Assembly (NCBI RefSeq): GCF_000281085.1
Contig: NZ_JH767523.1
Location: forward strand, 128,517 to 192,516
Reading direction: 5' to 3'
Source of the DNA: Catenovulum agarivorans YM01
GTDB taxonomy: Bacteria > Pseudomonadota > Gammaproteobacteria > Enterobacterales > Alteromonadaceae
Length of the DNA: 64,000 bases
This document shows, in pieces, positions 17,042 through 27,346 of the stretch (position 1 is the stretch's first letter; each line of letters starts with the position of its first letter). Both the position numbers and the translations under genes were made by a program. The notes below the pieces were generated by a model, which had not been told where the DNA came from, made no database searches, and worked only from the letters and a program-made list of their open reading frames with translations.

Positions 17042-20000
17042 TAGCTTGGTTTGCGCGAAATCATGTGGCGGCAAATATATTGCTTATTTGTATCGCATCA
17101 GCCGGTTTGTATAGCTTACTCAATCGTATTCCGCTTGAGGTTTTTCCAACCTTTGCGCCTGATACCATTAGCGTCAATGTGACCTTACGCGGTTCAACAC
17201 CGGAAGATTCAGAGCTTGCGGTGGCTAGCCGTATTGAAGAGTCGTTAATTGATTTACAGGGGATTGAAGAAATTCGCAGCCGCAGTACTGAAGGTGGTGT
17301 ATCAGTAACTGTGGAAGTTGAAGAAGGCTATGATCCACGTATATTGTTAGACGATGTTAAAATGCGTGTTGATGCGATTAATACGCTACCAGTTGAAGCT
17401 GAAAGACCCATCATCTCGTTAGCTGTGCGTTTACGTGATGTTATTGATGTGACTATATCTGGCAATGTTTCTGAGCGGGAAATTCGCCAATTAGGCGAAC
17501 GTGTACGCGACGACTTACTCCGTATCGATGGTATTACTCAAGTTGAACTAGAAGCTGTGCGCAATTATGAAATAGCCATTGAATTAACTCAAGATACCTT
17601 ACGCAGTTACGACTTAACTCTAAGCCAGGTGTCAAACGCAATTCAAAATAGCTCTCTGGATTTATCCGCAGGTAATATTCGCACTTTAGGTGGGGATATT
17701 CTAATTCGTTCTAAAGGGCAGGCTTATCGCCAAGATGAATTTGCTCAAATCGTTCTTAAACAACATGAAGATGGCAGCATTTTAACTTTAGGTGATATTG
17801 CAAAAATAACTGATGGTTTTGAAGAAACTTCGTTACGTACGCGTTTTGACGGTGAATTAGCCGCAACTGTTGGGGTAATGCGTGTCGGTAATCAAAGTGC
17901 GATTGAAGTTGCGGATAAAGTTAAAGATTACATTGCATCTATGCAAGACAAGCTGCCGCAAGGAATTACTTTGAGTTATTGGGATGATGACTCAGTTATT
18001 GTTAAAAACCGTGTTGCCACTTTGGTAAGTAATGCGGTGCAAGGCGGTATTTTAGTTTTAATCTTGTTAGGGATGTTTTTGCGTCCATCTGTCGCATTTT
18101 GGGTATTTTTAGGTATTCCAATCAGCTTTTTAGGCGCATTTGCCTTGATGCCTATAATTGGTGTGACTTTAAATATTATTAGTTTGTTTGGTTTTATCGT
18201 TGTGCTCGGTATTGTGGTTGATGATGCGATTGTCACTGGTGAAAACGTCTATAAACATTTAGAAAAAGCTGAAAATGGTTTGCAAGCCGCCATTACCGGC
18301 ACACAAGAAGTTTCAGTGCCAGTTACCTTTGGCGTGCTGACTACAGTTGCGGCTTTTGTTCCTTTATTGTTTATAGAAGGCGGCAGAGGACAGATATTTG
18401 CACAAATTCCTATGGTGGTTATACCCGTACTGCTGTTTTCGCTAATTGAATCTAAATTTGTACTACCAGCGCATTTAAAATATTTAAAAGTGCGCTCACA
18501 ACGCAATAGCCAGAACAAATTTTCTCAGTTTCAACAAAGGTTTGCGGATGGCTTTGAGGCGAGTATTCTCAAATATTATCAGCCAATTTTGAAAAAGTGT
18601 TTATCAAACAAATCCACCACAATTGTTGGTTTTGTTGGCATATTGATGATCATTATCGTTGCCGCACAAACGGGTTATACCAAATTTACTTTTTTCCCAA
18701 GAATCCCTTCTGAAACTGTTACTGCAAGTTTAGCCATGCCAAGTGGTACGCCATTTGAAGTCACGGATAGACATATTGAGCGCATGACCAAACTGGCGCA
18801 GGAGATTCAGAAAAAGTACATAGATCCGGTAACAGGCGAAAGTGTTGTTATTCATATTTTGTCGCAAACCGGCAATGGTGGTAATGCTGCAAACGGTCGT
18901 GTGCGTTTTGAAATTATGCCACCGGAAAAACGCTCATTAGCTATTACCAGTCAAGATTTGTCGCGAGAGTGGCGCAGTGCGATTGGCGAGATTGCCGGTG
19001 CAGAAGAGCTGACTTTCCGTTCGGAAATTGGCCGAAGCGGTGATCCTATTTCGGTACAGCTACGAGGTAACGACTTTGTGCAACTAAATAAAGTTGCTGA
19101 AGCAATAAAAGAGCGATTGGCGACCTATCCGGCGGTTTTTGATATTCGTGACTCTATGGCTGACGGTAAAGAAGAGTTACAAATTGAGCTTAAACCAGAA
19201 GCGCACGTGTTAGGCATTAGCCGCTCTGACGTTATTCGCCAAGTGCGCCAAGCCTTTTTTGGTATCCAAGCGCAGCGTATCCAGCGTGGTCGTGATGATA
19301 TTCGGGTTATGGTGCGTTTTCCAATTGAAGAGCGGGATTCTATTGCGCAATTATCATCTATGTTAATTACCACTAGTTCTGGCACTCAAGTGCCGCTAGC
19401 GCATGTAGCCTATTTAGTACCGGGTAAAAGTCCAACTGCGATTTATCGTATTGATGGCAACCGAGTATTAAATGTCCTAGGTGATGTGGATAAAGAACAA
19501 GCGAATATGACTGTACTGATTGCTGATTTGAGCCAATACATTAAAGGGCTAGTAGAGCAATATCCAGGTGTAACCTATATGTTAGATGGTGAAGCTAAAG
19601 AACAAGCCGAATCATTTGCATCTTTAAACTGGGGTTTGATTGGTGTGTTGTTTACCATATATGCACTGCTGGCAATTCCACTTGCTTCGTACACTAAACC
19701 TTTGGTGGTGATGTCAATTATTCCATTTGGCGCAATAGGTGCCATGTTAGGTCATTGGTTAATGGGCATGGACTTAACCATAATGAGCATATGGGGATTA
19801 TTGGCATTACTTGGGGTTGTAGTGAATGATTCTCTGGTGTTAGTCGACTACATAGGCAAAGTTAGAAAACGCGGTATGGACGTATACGAAGCCGTGTTAA
19901 CCGCTGGTTCTGCTCGTTTTAGACCGGTTATTTTAACTTCATTAACCACCTTTTTTGGTTTGTTGCCTTTGTTGTTTGAAAAATCGACTCAAGCACAATT

Positions 20001-20145
20001 CTTAATTCCTATGGCGGTTTCACTCGCTTTTGGGATTGTTTTTGCCACGTTAATTACCTTGTTGTTGGTTCCAGTCAACTATTTGGTTGCCTACCAAATT
20101 CAAGAAGGGATCAAACGTGCAAAACTAGCTTGGGCACAAGCTTAG
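17038..20145 (+). CDS. RND efflux pump inner membrane permease (AcrB/HAE1-like)
   Basis: A 1035-residue RND transporter with the usual two-fold repeat: TM1, large periplasmic loop, TM2-6, second loop, TM8-12. TM4 carries the proton-relay Asp pair in GIVVDDAIVTGENV. The family exports drugs, bile salts or other amphiphiles by proton antiport. The substrate cannot be predicted. It is the last gene of a three-gene operon (channel, adaptor, permease), and the outer-membrane-factor-first order is less usual than adaptor-permease-channel. No local regulator gene is present. Confidence 0.93.
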   Translation: MIAWFARNHVAANILLICIASAGLYSLLNRIPLEVFPTFAPDTISVNVTLRGSTPEDSELAVASRIEESLIDLQGIEEIRSRSTEGGVSVTVEVEEGYDPRILLDDVKMRVDAINTLPVEAERPIISLAVRLRDVIDVTISGNVSEREIRQLGERVRDDLLRIDGITQVELEAVRNYEIAIELTQDTLRSYDLTLSQVSNAIQNSSLDLSAGNIRTLGGDILIRSKGQAYRQDEFAQIVLKQHEDGSILTLGDIAKITDGFEETSLRTRFDGELAATVGVMRVGNQSAIEVADKVKDYIASMQDKLPQGITLSYWDDDSVIVKNRVATLVSNAVQGGILVLILLGMFLRPSVAFWVFLGIPISFLGAFALMPIIGVTLNIISLFGFIVVLGIVVDDAIVTGENVYKHLEKAENGLQAAITGTQEVSVPVTFGVLTTVAAFVPLLFIEGGRGQIFAQIPMVVIPVLLFSLIESKFVLPAHLKYLKVRSQRNSQNKFSQFQQRFADGFEASILKYYQPILKKCLSNKSTTIVGFVGILMIIIVAAQTGYTKFTFFPRIPSETVTASLAMPSGTPFEVTDRHIERMTKLAQEIQKKYIDPVTGESVVIHILSQTGNGGNAANGRVRFEIMPPEKRSLAITSQDLSREWRSAIGEIAGAEELTFRSEIGRSGDPISVQLRGNDFVQLNKVAEAIKERLATYPAVFDIRDSMADGKEELQIELKPEAHVLGISRSDVIRQVRQAFFGIQAQRIQRGRDDIRVMVRFPIEERDSIAQLSSMLITTSSGTQVPLAHVAYLVPGKSPTAIYRIDGNRVLNVLGDVDKEQANMTVLIADLSQYIKGLVEQYPGVTYMLDGEAKEQAESFASLNWGLIGVLFTIYALLAIPLASYTKPLVVMSIIPFGAIGAMLGHWLMGMDLTIMSIWGLLALLGVVVNDSLVLVDYIGKVRKRGMDVYEAVLTAGSARFRPVILTSLTTFFGLLPLLFEKSTQAQFLIPMAVSLAFGIVFATLITLLLVPVNYLVAYQIQEGIKRAKLAWAQA

Positions 20146-20160
20146 GTTAGTTTGTTCATT

Positions 20161-20188
20161 GTGGTGTAGGGCAATTAGCCTACACCAC
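20161..20188. other. Stem-loop between the efflux operon and ychJ
   Basis: GTGGTGTAGG and CCTACACCAC form a perfect 10-bp stem with an 8-nt loop that contains the ychJ stop codon. It lies 15 nt after the efflux permease. There is no T-tract on either side, so a terminator role for the convergent genes is only possible. Confidence 0.45.
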
Positions 20189-20657
20189 AACATTTCTTAA
20201 ATTTCTTACCTGATTGACATGGGCAAGGGTCATTGCGGCCTAACTTCAAACTAATAAAGTCACTTTTGCCTTGTTGGTAATACCATTGATTATCTTCAAA
20301 AATAAAATCAGATAATTCGTTCAATTGCTGAAATTGGTTTTGCACTTTATAGACAGCGGTAAATTCAACTTGTTGCTGTTTATCATTTAACACTGTGTGC
20401 TGATGCACTTGTAAGTGCAGGAACTGAGTTTGTTCAGCAAAAGCTTGAATATCTTGTTTGAGTTGGTTGTCACGTGTTGCCGGGGCTTGTGTCTGATACA
20501 AATAATCAACTGCTTTGGTTGCATATGCACTGTAGCGAGAGCGCATTAATTGTTCGGCATTTTCTACGGTTTTTTCAGCTTTGATATAAGGTTGGCAGCA
20601 GGCTGAAAAAAGCTGCTTGCTGCCGCAAGGACAGAGTTGTTGGTTTAAATCACTCAT
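20175..20657 (-). CDS. ychJ: YchJ-family SEC-C metal-binding protein (UPF0225)
   Basis: A 160-residue protein with SEC-C zinc motifs at both ends: [15 protein letters not shown] near the N-terminus and [17 protein letters not shown] at the C-terminus. Between them lies an NTF2-like domain including MRSRYSAYA. The YchJ family has no settled function; SEC-C modules bind zinc and occur in SecA. It lies 11 nt downstream of pfkA on the same strand, probably co-transcribed. Confidence 0.88.
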   Translation of the reverse strand: MSDLNQQLCPCGSKQLFSACCQPYIKAEKTVENAEQLMRSRYSAYATKAVDYLYQTQAPATRDNQLKQDIQAFAEQTQFLHLQVHQHTVLNDKQQQVEFTAVYKVQNQFQQLNELSDFIFEDNQWYYQQGKSDFISLKLGRNDPCPCQSGKKFKKCCGVG

Positions 20658-20668
20658 ATGAGTTTAAG

Positions 20669-21688
20669 TTATAAAGTTTTGGTTTGATTCAGGCATTGTA
20701 CAACGTCGAAAATATTTTGCTGTATTTTTACTAAATAGGGATCAAGCGCTTTTTGCTCTGAATACACATAATTAAGTTTATGCGCACATTGACGATTGTT
20801 AATTTCACCGACCATAACACCAGACTGGCCTTCGTTAATGATTTCGACAGCGTAAGTACCGAGTTTGGTTGCAAGAATTCTATCGTAAGCAACAGGCGCA
20901 CCACCGCGCTGAATGTGGCCAAGTATACAAGGGCGACATTCAATGCCGATTTGTTTGGTTAAAGTTTCGGCTAAATCTGTAACACCACCTGGCCATAAAT
21001 GTTCGGCGATGACCATGATAATGCTGGATTTACCTTTTACTTTGCGCAGGCACTCAACGTGTTGCACTATGCTTTCTAGTTCTAAATGAGGGTCTTCAAT
21101 ACTTTCAGGAAAAAGAGCTTGTTCTGCACCACTGGCAACTGCGCTGGCCAATGCAATAAATCCAGCGTAGCGACCCATAACTTCAACTAAAAATATGCGC
21201 TCAAATGCATCGGCAGTGTCGCGTAATTTATCAATTGAGTCTAAAGCTGTATCTATCGCAGTTTGATAGCCTATGGTGTTATCTGTGCCGCTAAGGTCGT
21301 TGTCTATTGTGCCAGGTACACCTATTACTTGGCCATCCCAGTGTTTAGACAGCCTATCTAAACCACGTAACGAACCATCACCACCAATGACAATAAATGC
21401 ATCAATTTCATTGCGGGAGAGGTTGTTTACCGCTGTGGTTAACCCTTTGTCTGTGGTAAAGGGCTCGCAGCGGGCACTTTTTAATATGGTGCCACCGAGT
21501 TTTATAATATGCTGAACGCTTTCAACTGTTAGCTCTTTATACTCATTTTCAATTAAGCCATTGTAGCCGTGTTTAAAGCCAATGACCTGATGGCCGTAAC
21601 GATTGGCGGCCAAAACAATAGCGCGTACACATGCATTCATGCCTGGTGCGTCACCACCACTGGTTATCACTGCGATTTTTTTTCTCAT
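20669..21688 (-). CDS. pfkA: ATP-dependent 6-phosphofructokinase
   Basis: A 339-residue protein that phosphorylates fructose-6-phosphate to fructose-1,6-bisphosphate. Visible motifs are TSGGDAPGMNA (ATP site), GGDGSLRG (Gly rather than Asp, the ATP-dependent type), GVPGTIDND with catalytic Asp, and EVMGRYAGFIA. It is about 20 residues longer than E. coli PfkA. I chose ATG 21688; a GTG two codons earlier (21694) is also in frame. Its presence shows an intact Embden-Meyerhof step, which many marine Gammaproteobacteria lack. Confidence 0.94.
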   Translation of the reverse strand: MRKKIAVITSGGDAPGMNACVRAIVLAANRYGHQVIGFKHGYNGLIENEYKELTVESVQHIIKLGGTILKSARCEPFTTDKGLTTAVNNLSRNEIDAFIVIGGDGSLRGLDRLSKHWDGQVIGVPGTIDNDLSGTDNTIGYQTAIDTALDSIDKLRDTADAFERIFLVEVMGRYAGFIALASAVASGAEQALFPESIEDPHLELESIVQHVECLRKVKGKSSIIMVIAEHLWPGGVTDLAETLTKQIGIECRPCILGHIQRGGAPVAYDRILATKLGTYAVEIINEGQSGVMVGEINNRQCAHKLNYVYSEQKALDPYLVKIQQNIFDVVQCLNQTKTL

Positions 21689-21784
21689 ACTCACTGTCCA
21701 ATATTAAGCCAATGATACGCAAACTACTCGTCTCATTAACAATGTAGTTGAGAATTGAAAAAATGGTATGGATCTAAATCAAAT

Positions 21785-22297
21785 TTACTCGGCTATTTCT
21801 TGCAAAATTTGCACGCACCAATCTTCGATGCGTTGTTGACTCAAATCAAACTGACGTTCGTCATCTAAGCTCAAACCAACAAACTGGCTTTTATCTTGGG
21901 TTAGAGCTTTTGACGCAGTAAACTCGTAACCCTCATTTGGCCAAAAGCCGATAATACGGCAATTATTGTGTTTGATGGCTTGGTAAAGCATACCTAAAGC
22001 GTCCTGAAACCAGTCACCATAATCTTCTTGATCGCCTTGGCCATATAGCGCAATGGTTTTACCAGATAAATCTAACTCGGCAACCTCTGACCAAATTGAT
22101 TCCCAATCTTCTTGCAATTCACCAAAATCCCAAGTTGAGATGCCAAAGATTATATAATCGTATTGCAAACAGTCGCTTAACGGAAAATCTTTAATATTAA
22201 AAATATCAACAATGTCGTCGCCGATAAATTGTTGTATTTTTTCTGCTGTCATTTCGGTATAACAGGTGGTAGAGCCGTAAAATAAACCAATTTTCAT
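21785..22297 (-). CDS. fldB: Flavodoxin FldB
   Basis: A 170-residue long-chain flavodoxin: FMN phosphate loop YGSTTCYTE, the STWDFGELQ loop stacking the flavin, YGQGDQEDYGDWFQDAL, and an acidic surface. It carries low-potential electrons. It is divergent from ogt-xerD; E. coli has fldB beside xerD too, which supports FldB over FldA. Confidence 0.9.
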   Translation of the reverse strand: MKIGLFYGSTTCYTEMTAEKIQQFIGDDIVDIFNIKDFPLSDCLQYDYIIFGISTWDFGELQEDWESIWSEVAELDLSGKTIALYGQGDQEDYGDWFQDALGMLYQAIKHNNCRIIGFWPNEGYEFTASKALTQDKSQFVGLSLDDERQFDLSQQRIEDWCVQILQEIAE

Positions 22298-22366
22298 ATT
22301 ATTTCATAACCCGATAATAAAATTCGCGCTATAGTATCAAACTCGAAGGGAGAATAGGGCAATAAT

Positions 22367-22849
22367 ATGCGACCATCTGCGCAGGCGATAATCACTTCAC
22401 CAATTGGCAAAATTGCTGTGATGAATAATGAGCAAGCATTAACCCATATTGATGTGCATGCAGACAGTGTACCTTATGTGGTGATAGGAGCGAATAATCT
22501 GACAGCTGAGATAGTTGGCCAGCTAACTGCATATTTTGCTAAAAAGACCAATCAGTTTGATTTACCTATGCAAATTTCAGGTACTGTGTTTCAAGAAAAA
22601 GTTTGGCAAGCGTTAAAAAACATTCCGTTTGGAGCCTGTTTAACTTATGGTGAGTTAGCCAAAGAGGTGAATACCAGCGCTCGGGCTATTGGTGGGGCAT
22701 GTCGTAATAATCCTATTCCTATTGTAATTCCTTGCCACAGAATTGTTGCCGCTAACGGCATAGGTGGTTATTCTGGTCAGTGGCGTTTAGGCCATAAAGT
22801 TGATGTAAAGCGTTGGTTGTTAAAGCATGAGCAAAGCGAAAAAGCCTGA
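22367..22849 (+). CDS. ogt: Methylated-DNA--protein-cysteine methyltransferase
   Basis: A 160-residue repair protein that removes the alkyl group from O6-alkylguanine onto its own cysteine. The active-site motif IPCHRIV is present, preceded by the helix-turn-helix region GELAKEVNTSARAIGGACRNN. Its 3' end overlaps the xerD start by 23 bp, so the two are translated from one message. Confidence 0.94.
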   Translation: MRPSAQAIITSPIGKIAVMNNEQALTHIDVHADSVPYVVIGANNLTAEIVGQLTAYFAKKTNQFDLPMQISGTVFQEKVWQALKNIPFGACLTYGELAKEVNTSARAIGGACRNNPIPIVIPCHRIVAANGIGGYSGQWRLGHKVDVKRWLLKHEQSEKA

Positions 22850-23741
22850 GCAAGCTGAATTAGATTTAATTGAGCGATTTATTCATTTTTTATTATTTGA
22901 AAAAGGCTTAAGTGAAAATACTCGCCAAGCTTACCAGTCTGATTTAATTCAATTTGCCAGTTACTGCGCTAATGCGCCATGTGATTTTTATGCTGTCACG
23001 CAAGAACTGGTGCAAGCTTATCTTGTGTATTTAACTGAAAATGGCGTCAAACAGCGTAGCGCTGCACGCAAATTTAGTAGTATCAAAAAATTTTATAAAT
23101 ACCTGATTGGTGAAAAATTAATTGAGCGCGATCCGTGCCAGTTTGTTAAGCCCCCCAAATTATCTATCTATTTACCTAAAACCATTACTGAACAAGACGT
23201 CAATGCACTATTAGATGCGCCGAGCGAAGAAGATACCATTGAGTTACGCGACAAAGCCATGCTCGAATTATTGTATGCAACAGGCCTGCGGGTAACCGAG
23301 CTAGTGGGTTTAACCTTTCAACAAGTAAATGTTGAGCTTGGAGTGGTGCGGGTAATAGGTAAAGGCAATAAAGAACGTTTAGTGCCGATGGGCGAGTTGG
23401 CGCAAGATTTAATTACCAAGTATTTAGCTTACTCGCGTCCCGAACTGAATAAACAACAAAGTGAAGTATTGTTTTTAAGTAACCGCAGTGTGCAAATGAC
23501 TCGGCAAACCTTTTGGCATCGTATTAAACATTATTGTTTACGTGTGGGTATTAGCACAGAAATTTCGCCGCATACTTTACGCCATGCTTTTGCTACCCAT
23601 TTAGTTAATCATGGGGCTGACTTGCGCGTTGTGCAGTCGCTATTAGGCCATAGTGATTTATCCACCACTCAAATTTATACCCATGTGGCTAAATTACGAT
23701 TGCAGCAGTTACATCAAGCCCACCATCCAAGATCTGGTTGA
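22827..23741 (+). CDS. xerD: Site-specific tyrosine recombinase XerD
   Basis: A 304-residue tyrosine recombinase that with XerC resolves chromosome dimers at dif. It has a SAM-like N-terminal domain (IERFIHFLLFEKGLSENTRQ) and a catalytic domain with Arg in ATGLRVTEL, HTLRHAFATH (His-x-x-Arg), the His in LLGHSDLSTTQ and the Tyr nucleophile in IYTHV. Proximity to fldB supports XerD over XerC. It is a housekeeping gene here, not an element integrase. Confidence 0.93.
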   Translation: MSKAKKPEQAELDLIERFIHFLLFEKGLSENTRQAYQSDLIQFASYCANAPCDFYAVTQELVQAYLVYLTENGVKQRSAARKFSSIKKFYKYLIGEKLIERDPCQFVKPPKLSIYLPKTITEQDVNALLDAPSEEDTIELRDKAMLELLYATGLRVTELVGLTFQQVNVELGVVRVIGKGNKERLVPMGELAQDLITKYLAYSRPELNKQQSEVLFLSNRSVQMTRQTFWHRIKHYCLRVGISTEISPHTLRHAFATHLVNHGADLRVVQSLLGHSDLSTTQIYTHVAKLRLQQLHQAHHPRSG

Positions 23742-23867
23742 CCCCAATTGAAAAAAATCTATTACAACAATTGATTTTTCCGGTTTGAGACCAATGTCTA
23801 TTTATACCATTATTATCTCAACCTAAACGCGGGATAAGATTTAATTAAGTAAATTGGAGAACTTATT

Positions 23868-24335
23868 ATGAGCATTGATATTGGTATTAACGAACAAGAT
23901 AGAGTTGCAGTTGCTGAAGGACTAAAAAGATTATTAGCCGACTCTTATACCTTATACCTACAAACACACAATTTTCATTGGAATGTAACAGGCGCACAAT
24001 TTCGTGAACTACATTTAATGTTTGAAGAGCATTACACTGAACTAGCTGTCGCGGTAGATGATATCGCTGAACGTATTCGTACTTTAGGTGTATATGCGCC
24101 AGGCACATATAAAGCATTTGCACAGTTAAGTTCGATTGAAGAAGTAGACGATATTCCAGCTGGCAGCGCTATGGTTGAGATATTAACCAAAAGCCATGAG
24201 CAAGTTGTGAAAACAGCACGTCAGGTATTAAAAACTGCGCAAGACGCTAATGATGAGTCAAGTGCGGCATTGGTGTCTGATAGAATGCGAATTCACGAAA
24301 AAACCGCGTGGATGTTACGAGCAATGAACGCTTAA
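23868..24335 (+). CDS. dps: Dps/ferritin-like DNA protection protein
   Basis: A 155-residue four-helix protein with the Dps ferroxidase signature: HNFHWNVTG, then [22 protein letters not shown]. Dps dodecamers oxidise Fe2+ with peroxide and store it, protecting DNA in stress. A good ribosome site (TTGGAGAA) sits upstream. It is monocistronic with a stem-loop downstream. Confidence 0.92.
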   Translation: MSIDIGINEQDRVAVAEGLKRLLADSYTLYLQTHNFHWNVTGAQFRELHLMFEEHYTELAVAVDDIAERIRTLGVYAPGTYKAFAQLSSIEEVDDIPAGSAMVEILTKSHEQVVKTARQVLKTAQDANDESSAALVSDRMRIHEKTAWMLRAMNA

Positions 24336-24357
24336 TCGCTTGTTTATTTAATAGTAG

Positions 24358-24392
24358 GGCAAGTGACCTAGGTTTGGTTACTTGCCTAATTT
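24358..24392 (+). terminator. Possible terminator after dps
   Basis: GGCAAGTGACC pairs with GGTTACTTGCC (11 bp with one G-T pair), followed by TAATTT. It lies about 20 nt after the dps stop. The T-tract is weak. Confidence 0.55.
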
Positions 24393-24407
24393 GCATCAGG
24401 AGTGAGT

Positions 24408-24938
24408 TTAGCTATTTTGTTTGTGTTTACGCATTTCCAAGCGTTTTTGCCAGTTAGACTTAACATTAGAGCGCCACAATACGTTCATAGTTAAATAGCC
24501 GATAACTGAAAATGTGACTGCACAAATAGCACTTCCGGTCATTAATGCAGGTCCTATAGTCGACATACTTTCAACTAAAAAATTCCAACTTAATTCAAAA
24601 TTAAAGTCTTGGCTTTCTTGGCCCAAAACAAATGTACCAAGTAGGTAGCAACCGAAAAATATCGGTGGTATGGTGAAAGGGTTGGTTATCCAAACTAAAC
24701 CTACTGCCAGCGGTAAATTTACTCTAAATAAAATTGCTCCAGCTGCGGATAACCACATTTGAAATGGAACTGGAATAAAAGCATTAAATAAGCCAACAGC
24801 AAATGCACCTGCAACAGACTTTCGATTCAGGTGCCAAAGGTTTGCATCGTGCAACAGAGTACCAAAAATCTTCAGTGATTTTTGATTCTTAATTGTATGG
24901 TGATCTGGCAGATACCTTTGGATAAATTTCTTTGGCAT
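24408..24938 (-). CDS. DUF2062 domain inner membrane protein
   Basis: A 176-residue protein with three or more hydrophobic segments and the DUF2062 pattern: KSVAGAFAVGLFNAFIPVP near residue 40 and VWITNPFTIPPIFFGCYLLG near residue 80. The function is unknown; members often sit near comEC or lipid A genes, as here. It is divergent from comEC, sharing a 35-bp intergenic region. Confidence 0.85.
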   Translation of the reverse strand: MPKKFIQRYLPDHHTIKNQKSLKIFGTLLHDANLWHLNRKSVAGAFAVGLFNAFIPVPFQMWLSAAGAILFRVNLPLAVGLVWITNPFTIPPIFFGCYLLGTFVLGQESQDFNFELSWNFLVESMSTIGPALMTGSAICAVTFSVIGYLTMNVLWRSNVKSNWQKRLEMRKHKQNS

Positions 24939-24973
24939 AAATTGTTATAGTCCACTTATATTAGGGTTAACAC

Positions 24974-27301
24974 ATGGAAGCGTGCCTGCTAAGTTTTATT
25001 GTTGGGAATATTCTAGCCAACAACTTGCCGATTCTATTCAACGTAAATGAATTATTAGTGACAATGCTACTAATTGGTTGTGCAATTATACTGCGTTACT
25101 ACAAAATTGCATCTGTGCTAATTGGCTTGTGTTCAGTATCAGCATTTATGCAGTGGCAAAGTTTATCGCCAATTGTTGCGAATAATCAAGCCCAAAGCCT
25201 AGTGATTCAGGCACAAATTGACCAATTATCTGTACAAAGCTTAGCTGGCGGCAAAAGCCAACAAAAAGTTAATGTGACTGTAAATTGTATCTATCAGACT
25301 GAAATTTGTTCTCAAGCATTTTGGCTGCCAACAAGCAAATTACGTTTGAGTTACTATCGCGCTGAACCGTTACTGCAATTAGATCAGTTGGTTAAACTTA
25401 AAGTTAAAATTAAACCTGCGACAAGTTTTAATAATCAGGCTGGTTTTGATTTTAAAAAATGGCTGTTTGGACAAAATATTTTTGCTACAGGTTATATACA
25501 GCAGGTTGAAGTTTTATCTGACCAGCCATCACTCAAACACATATGGCACAGCCAGTTGCAAAAGCTGTTTGTAGATTTTCAATTTGGCGATTTGATGTTG
25601 GCTTTGACAACTGGCGACAGGTCTTGGATTGAACAAAACTGGGACGTTTTGAAAAATACCGGCACGGCACATTTGTTGGCAATTTCTGGGCTGCACATAG
25701 GACTGGTTTTTCTCTGGTGCTATTGGTTAGTGTTGTTGATTTTATTGCCCATGCGTACCTCACATTATTTTGCTTATCAAACATTAGCCAAAGTGACCGC
25801 CTTGATGATGATTTGGTTGTTCGTATATTTTTGTCAGCAATCTATTCCAATAATTCGCGCTGCAATATTTATCAGTGTTTGGGTGAGCCTCAGTTTGTTC
25901 AGGCTAAATTGGTCTAGCCATCAACGTTTTGTTGTTGCTTTGTTTGTTGTATTACTGCTGCTACCCTTAAGCCCGCTGAGCATTTCGTTTTGGTTAAGTT
26001 TTATCGCCGTGGCTTGCGTATTGTTAGTTTGGCGCTGTATGCAACTATTTTCGCTAGACCAACACAATCTTTGTTTACGCATTATTTATCTGCAAACTGG
26101 GATTAGTCTTTTACTGTTACCCACCCAAGTGGTGTTTTTTCAATTAATTCCCACTGGTAGTTTATTGGCTAACTTAATCGCGATTCCTTGGGTCTCTTTT
26201 ATTATTTTGCCGCTATTAATGTTGGCATTGATGTGCCTTTTGGTAATTCCGGCTTTATCTTTGCCGTTGGTGTGGCTTGCCGACAAAAATTTAACTTGGT
26301 TGTTTGAAACTTTAGCTTGGTTTGAAGGCCATTTTGTTGCGTTAAACGCAAGCCAACTATCGCTGATTTTTGTTGTATTAATCCCAGCCGGATTTTTGTT
26401 TGTGTATTTATTAAGATATATGGCATTTGTTAGACGAAAGCTCATGTTGGCTGGGCTGGCGCTTATTCCGCTAGCAATTGCTGTAAGTTTTCAACTACAG
26501 CAGCATAACAAAGGCTGGCGTTTACATATGTTGGATGTTGGTCAAGGTTTGGCCATATTGTTAGAGGACGGAACATCCGCTGTGTTATACGACACTGGTG
26601 ATAGGTTTAATTCGGGCTTCAATTTGTTCGAAGCTGTTGTGCAGCCGGTTATAATCGCTCGTGGTTTATCGCTTGAGCAGGTCATAGTAAGCCATGCCGA
26701 CAAAGACCATGCAGGTGGTTTAGAAGCAATTGGCAGAATATGGCCAAATGCACACATATATCAGGGCAAAGTCGGCTGTGAGCAAGTCAACCAACAAACT
26801 TGGTTAAATTTAACTTGGTTTAGTTGGCAAAATGTTTTGGCCGATAATAAAAACAATGCGTCTTGTGTCGTTTGTATCTCAGATCTGCAACATAAAGTGT
26901 GTTTAACCGGTGATATTGAACAGCAAACTGAATCTTGGTTATTAACACAAAGTCAGTTCAGCCAATTGTTACCCTTGGATGTGCTGTTAATTGCCCATCA
27001 TGGTAGTCGAACTTCAAGCACGGAAAACTTCATTCAAGCGAGCAAAGCCGAATATGCCTTGATTAGTCGCGGTGCCTTTAACCGTTTTAACCATCCACAC
27101 CCACAAGTTATTGAGGTTTTACAGCGAAATTCTAAAGTTGTTATTGATTCGGCTGTGGATGGCCAAAGCATATTTTATTTTAATCCAGAAGCTGAAATTG
27201 AGGTTAAAAGCGAGTTAGCTGGGATTTGCTTACCTTGGTATAAACAATCAATTAAGCAGGCCTCTGGCAAATTAAGCGCATTTAGGGATGATCTTTTGTA
27301 A
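24974..27301 (+). CDS. comEC: ComEC/Rec2-family DNA internalisation protein
   Basis: A 775-residue inner-membrane protein. It has N-terminal hydrophobic segments, a DUF4131/OB-like region (about 60-180), a polytopic competence domain (NTGTAHLLAISGLHIG is its signature) and a C-terminal metallo-beta-lactamase domain (MLDVGQGLAILLEDG, SHADKDHAGG, IAHHGSRTS). It forms the channel for single-stranded DNA in natural transformation. E. coli ycaI occupies the same place upstream of msbA. Confidence 0.92.
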   Translation: MEACLLSFIVGNILANNLPILFNVNELLVTMLLIGCAIILRYYKIASVLIGLCSVSAFMQWQSLSPIVANNQAQSLVIQAQIDQLSVQSLAGGKSQQKVNVTVNCIYQTEICSQAFWLPTSKLRLSYYRAEPLLQLDQLVKLKVKIKPATSFNNQAGFDFKKWLFGQNIFATGYIQQVEVLSDQPSLKHIWHSQLQKLFVDFQFGDLMLALTTGDRSWIEQNWDVLKNTGTAHLLAISGLHIGLVFLWCYWLVLLILLPMRTSHYFAYQTLAKVTALMMIWLFVYFCQQSIPIIRAAIFISVWVSLSLFRLNWSSHQRFVVALFVVLLLLPLSPLSISFWLSFIAVACVLLVWRCMQLFSLDQHNLCLRIIYLQTGISLLLLPTQVVFFQLIPTGSLLANLIAIPWVSFIILPLLMLALMCLLVIPALSLPLVWLADKNLTWLFETLAWFEGHFVALNASQLSLIFVVLIPAGFLFVYLLRYMAFVRRKLMLAGLALIPLAIAVSFQLQQHNKGWRLHMLDVGQGLAILLEDGTSAVLYDTGDRFNSGFNLFEAVVQPVIIARGLSLEQVIVSHADKDHAGGLEAIGRIWPNAHIYQGKVGCEQVNQQTWLNLTWFSWQNVLADNKNNASCVVCISDLQHKVCLTGDIEQQTESWLLTQSQFSQLLPLDVLLIAHHGSRTSSTENFIQASKAEYALISRGAFNRFNHPHPQVIEVLQRNSKVVIDSAVDGQSIFYFNPEAEIEVKSELAGICLPWYKQSIKQASGKLSAFRDDLL

Positions 27302-27346
27302 TGCTGCGATTAGAATAGCCGCACTTGACTATCTAAATGATTGAAT

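Noticed and set aside
20161-20188. Strong intrinsic terminator between the efflux operon and ychJ
   Set aside because: The stem is perfect but has no T-tract on either strand, so it is listed only as a stem-loop.
22827-23741. Tyrosine recombinase as a mark of an integrated element
   Set aside because: It is xerD by motifs and by its fldB/ogt neighbourhood; no attachment repeats or phage genes are nearby.
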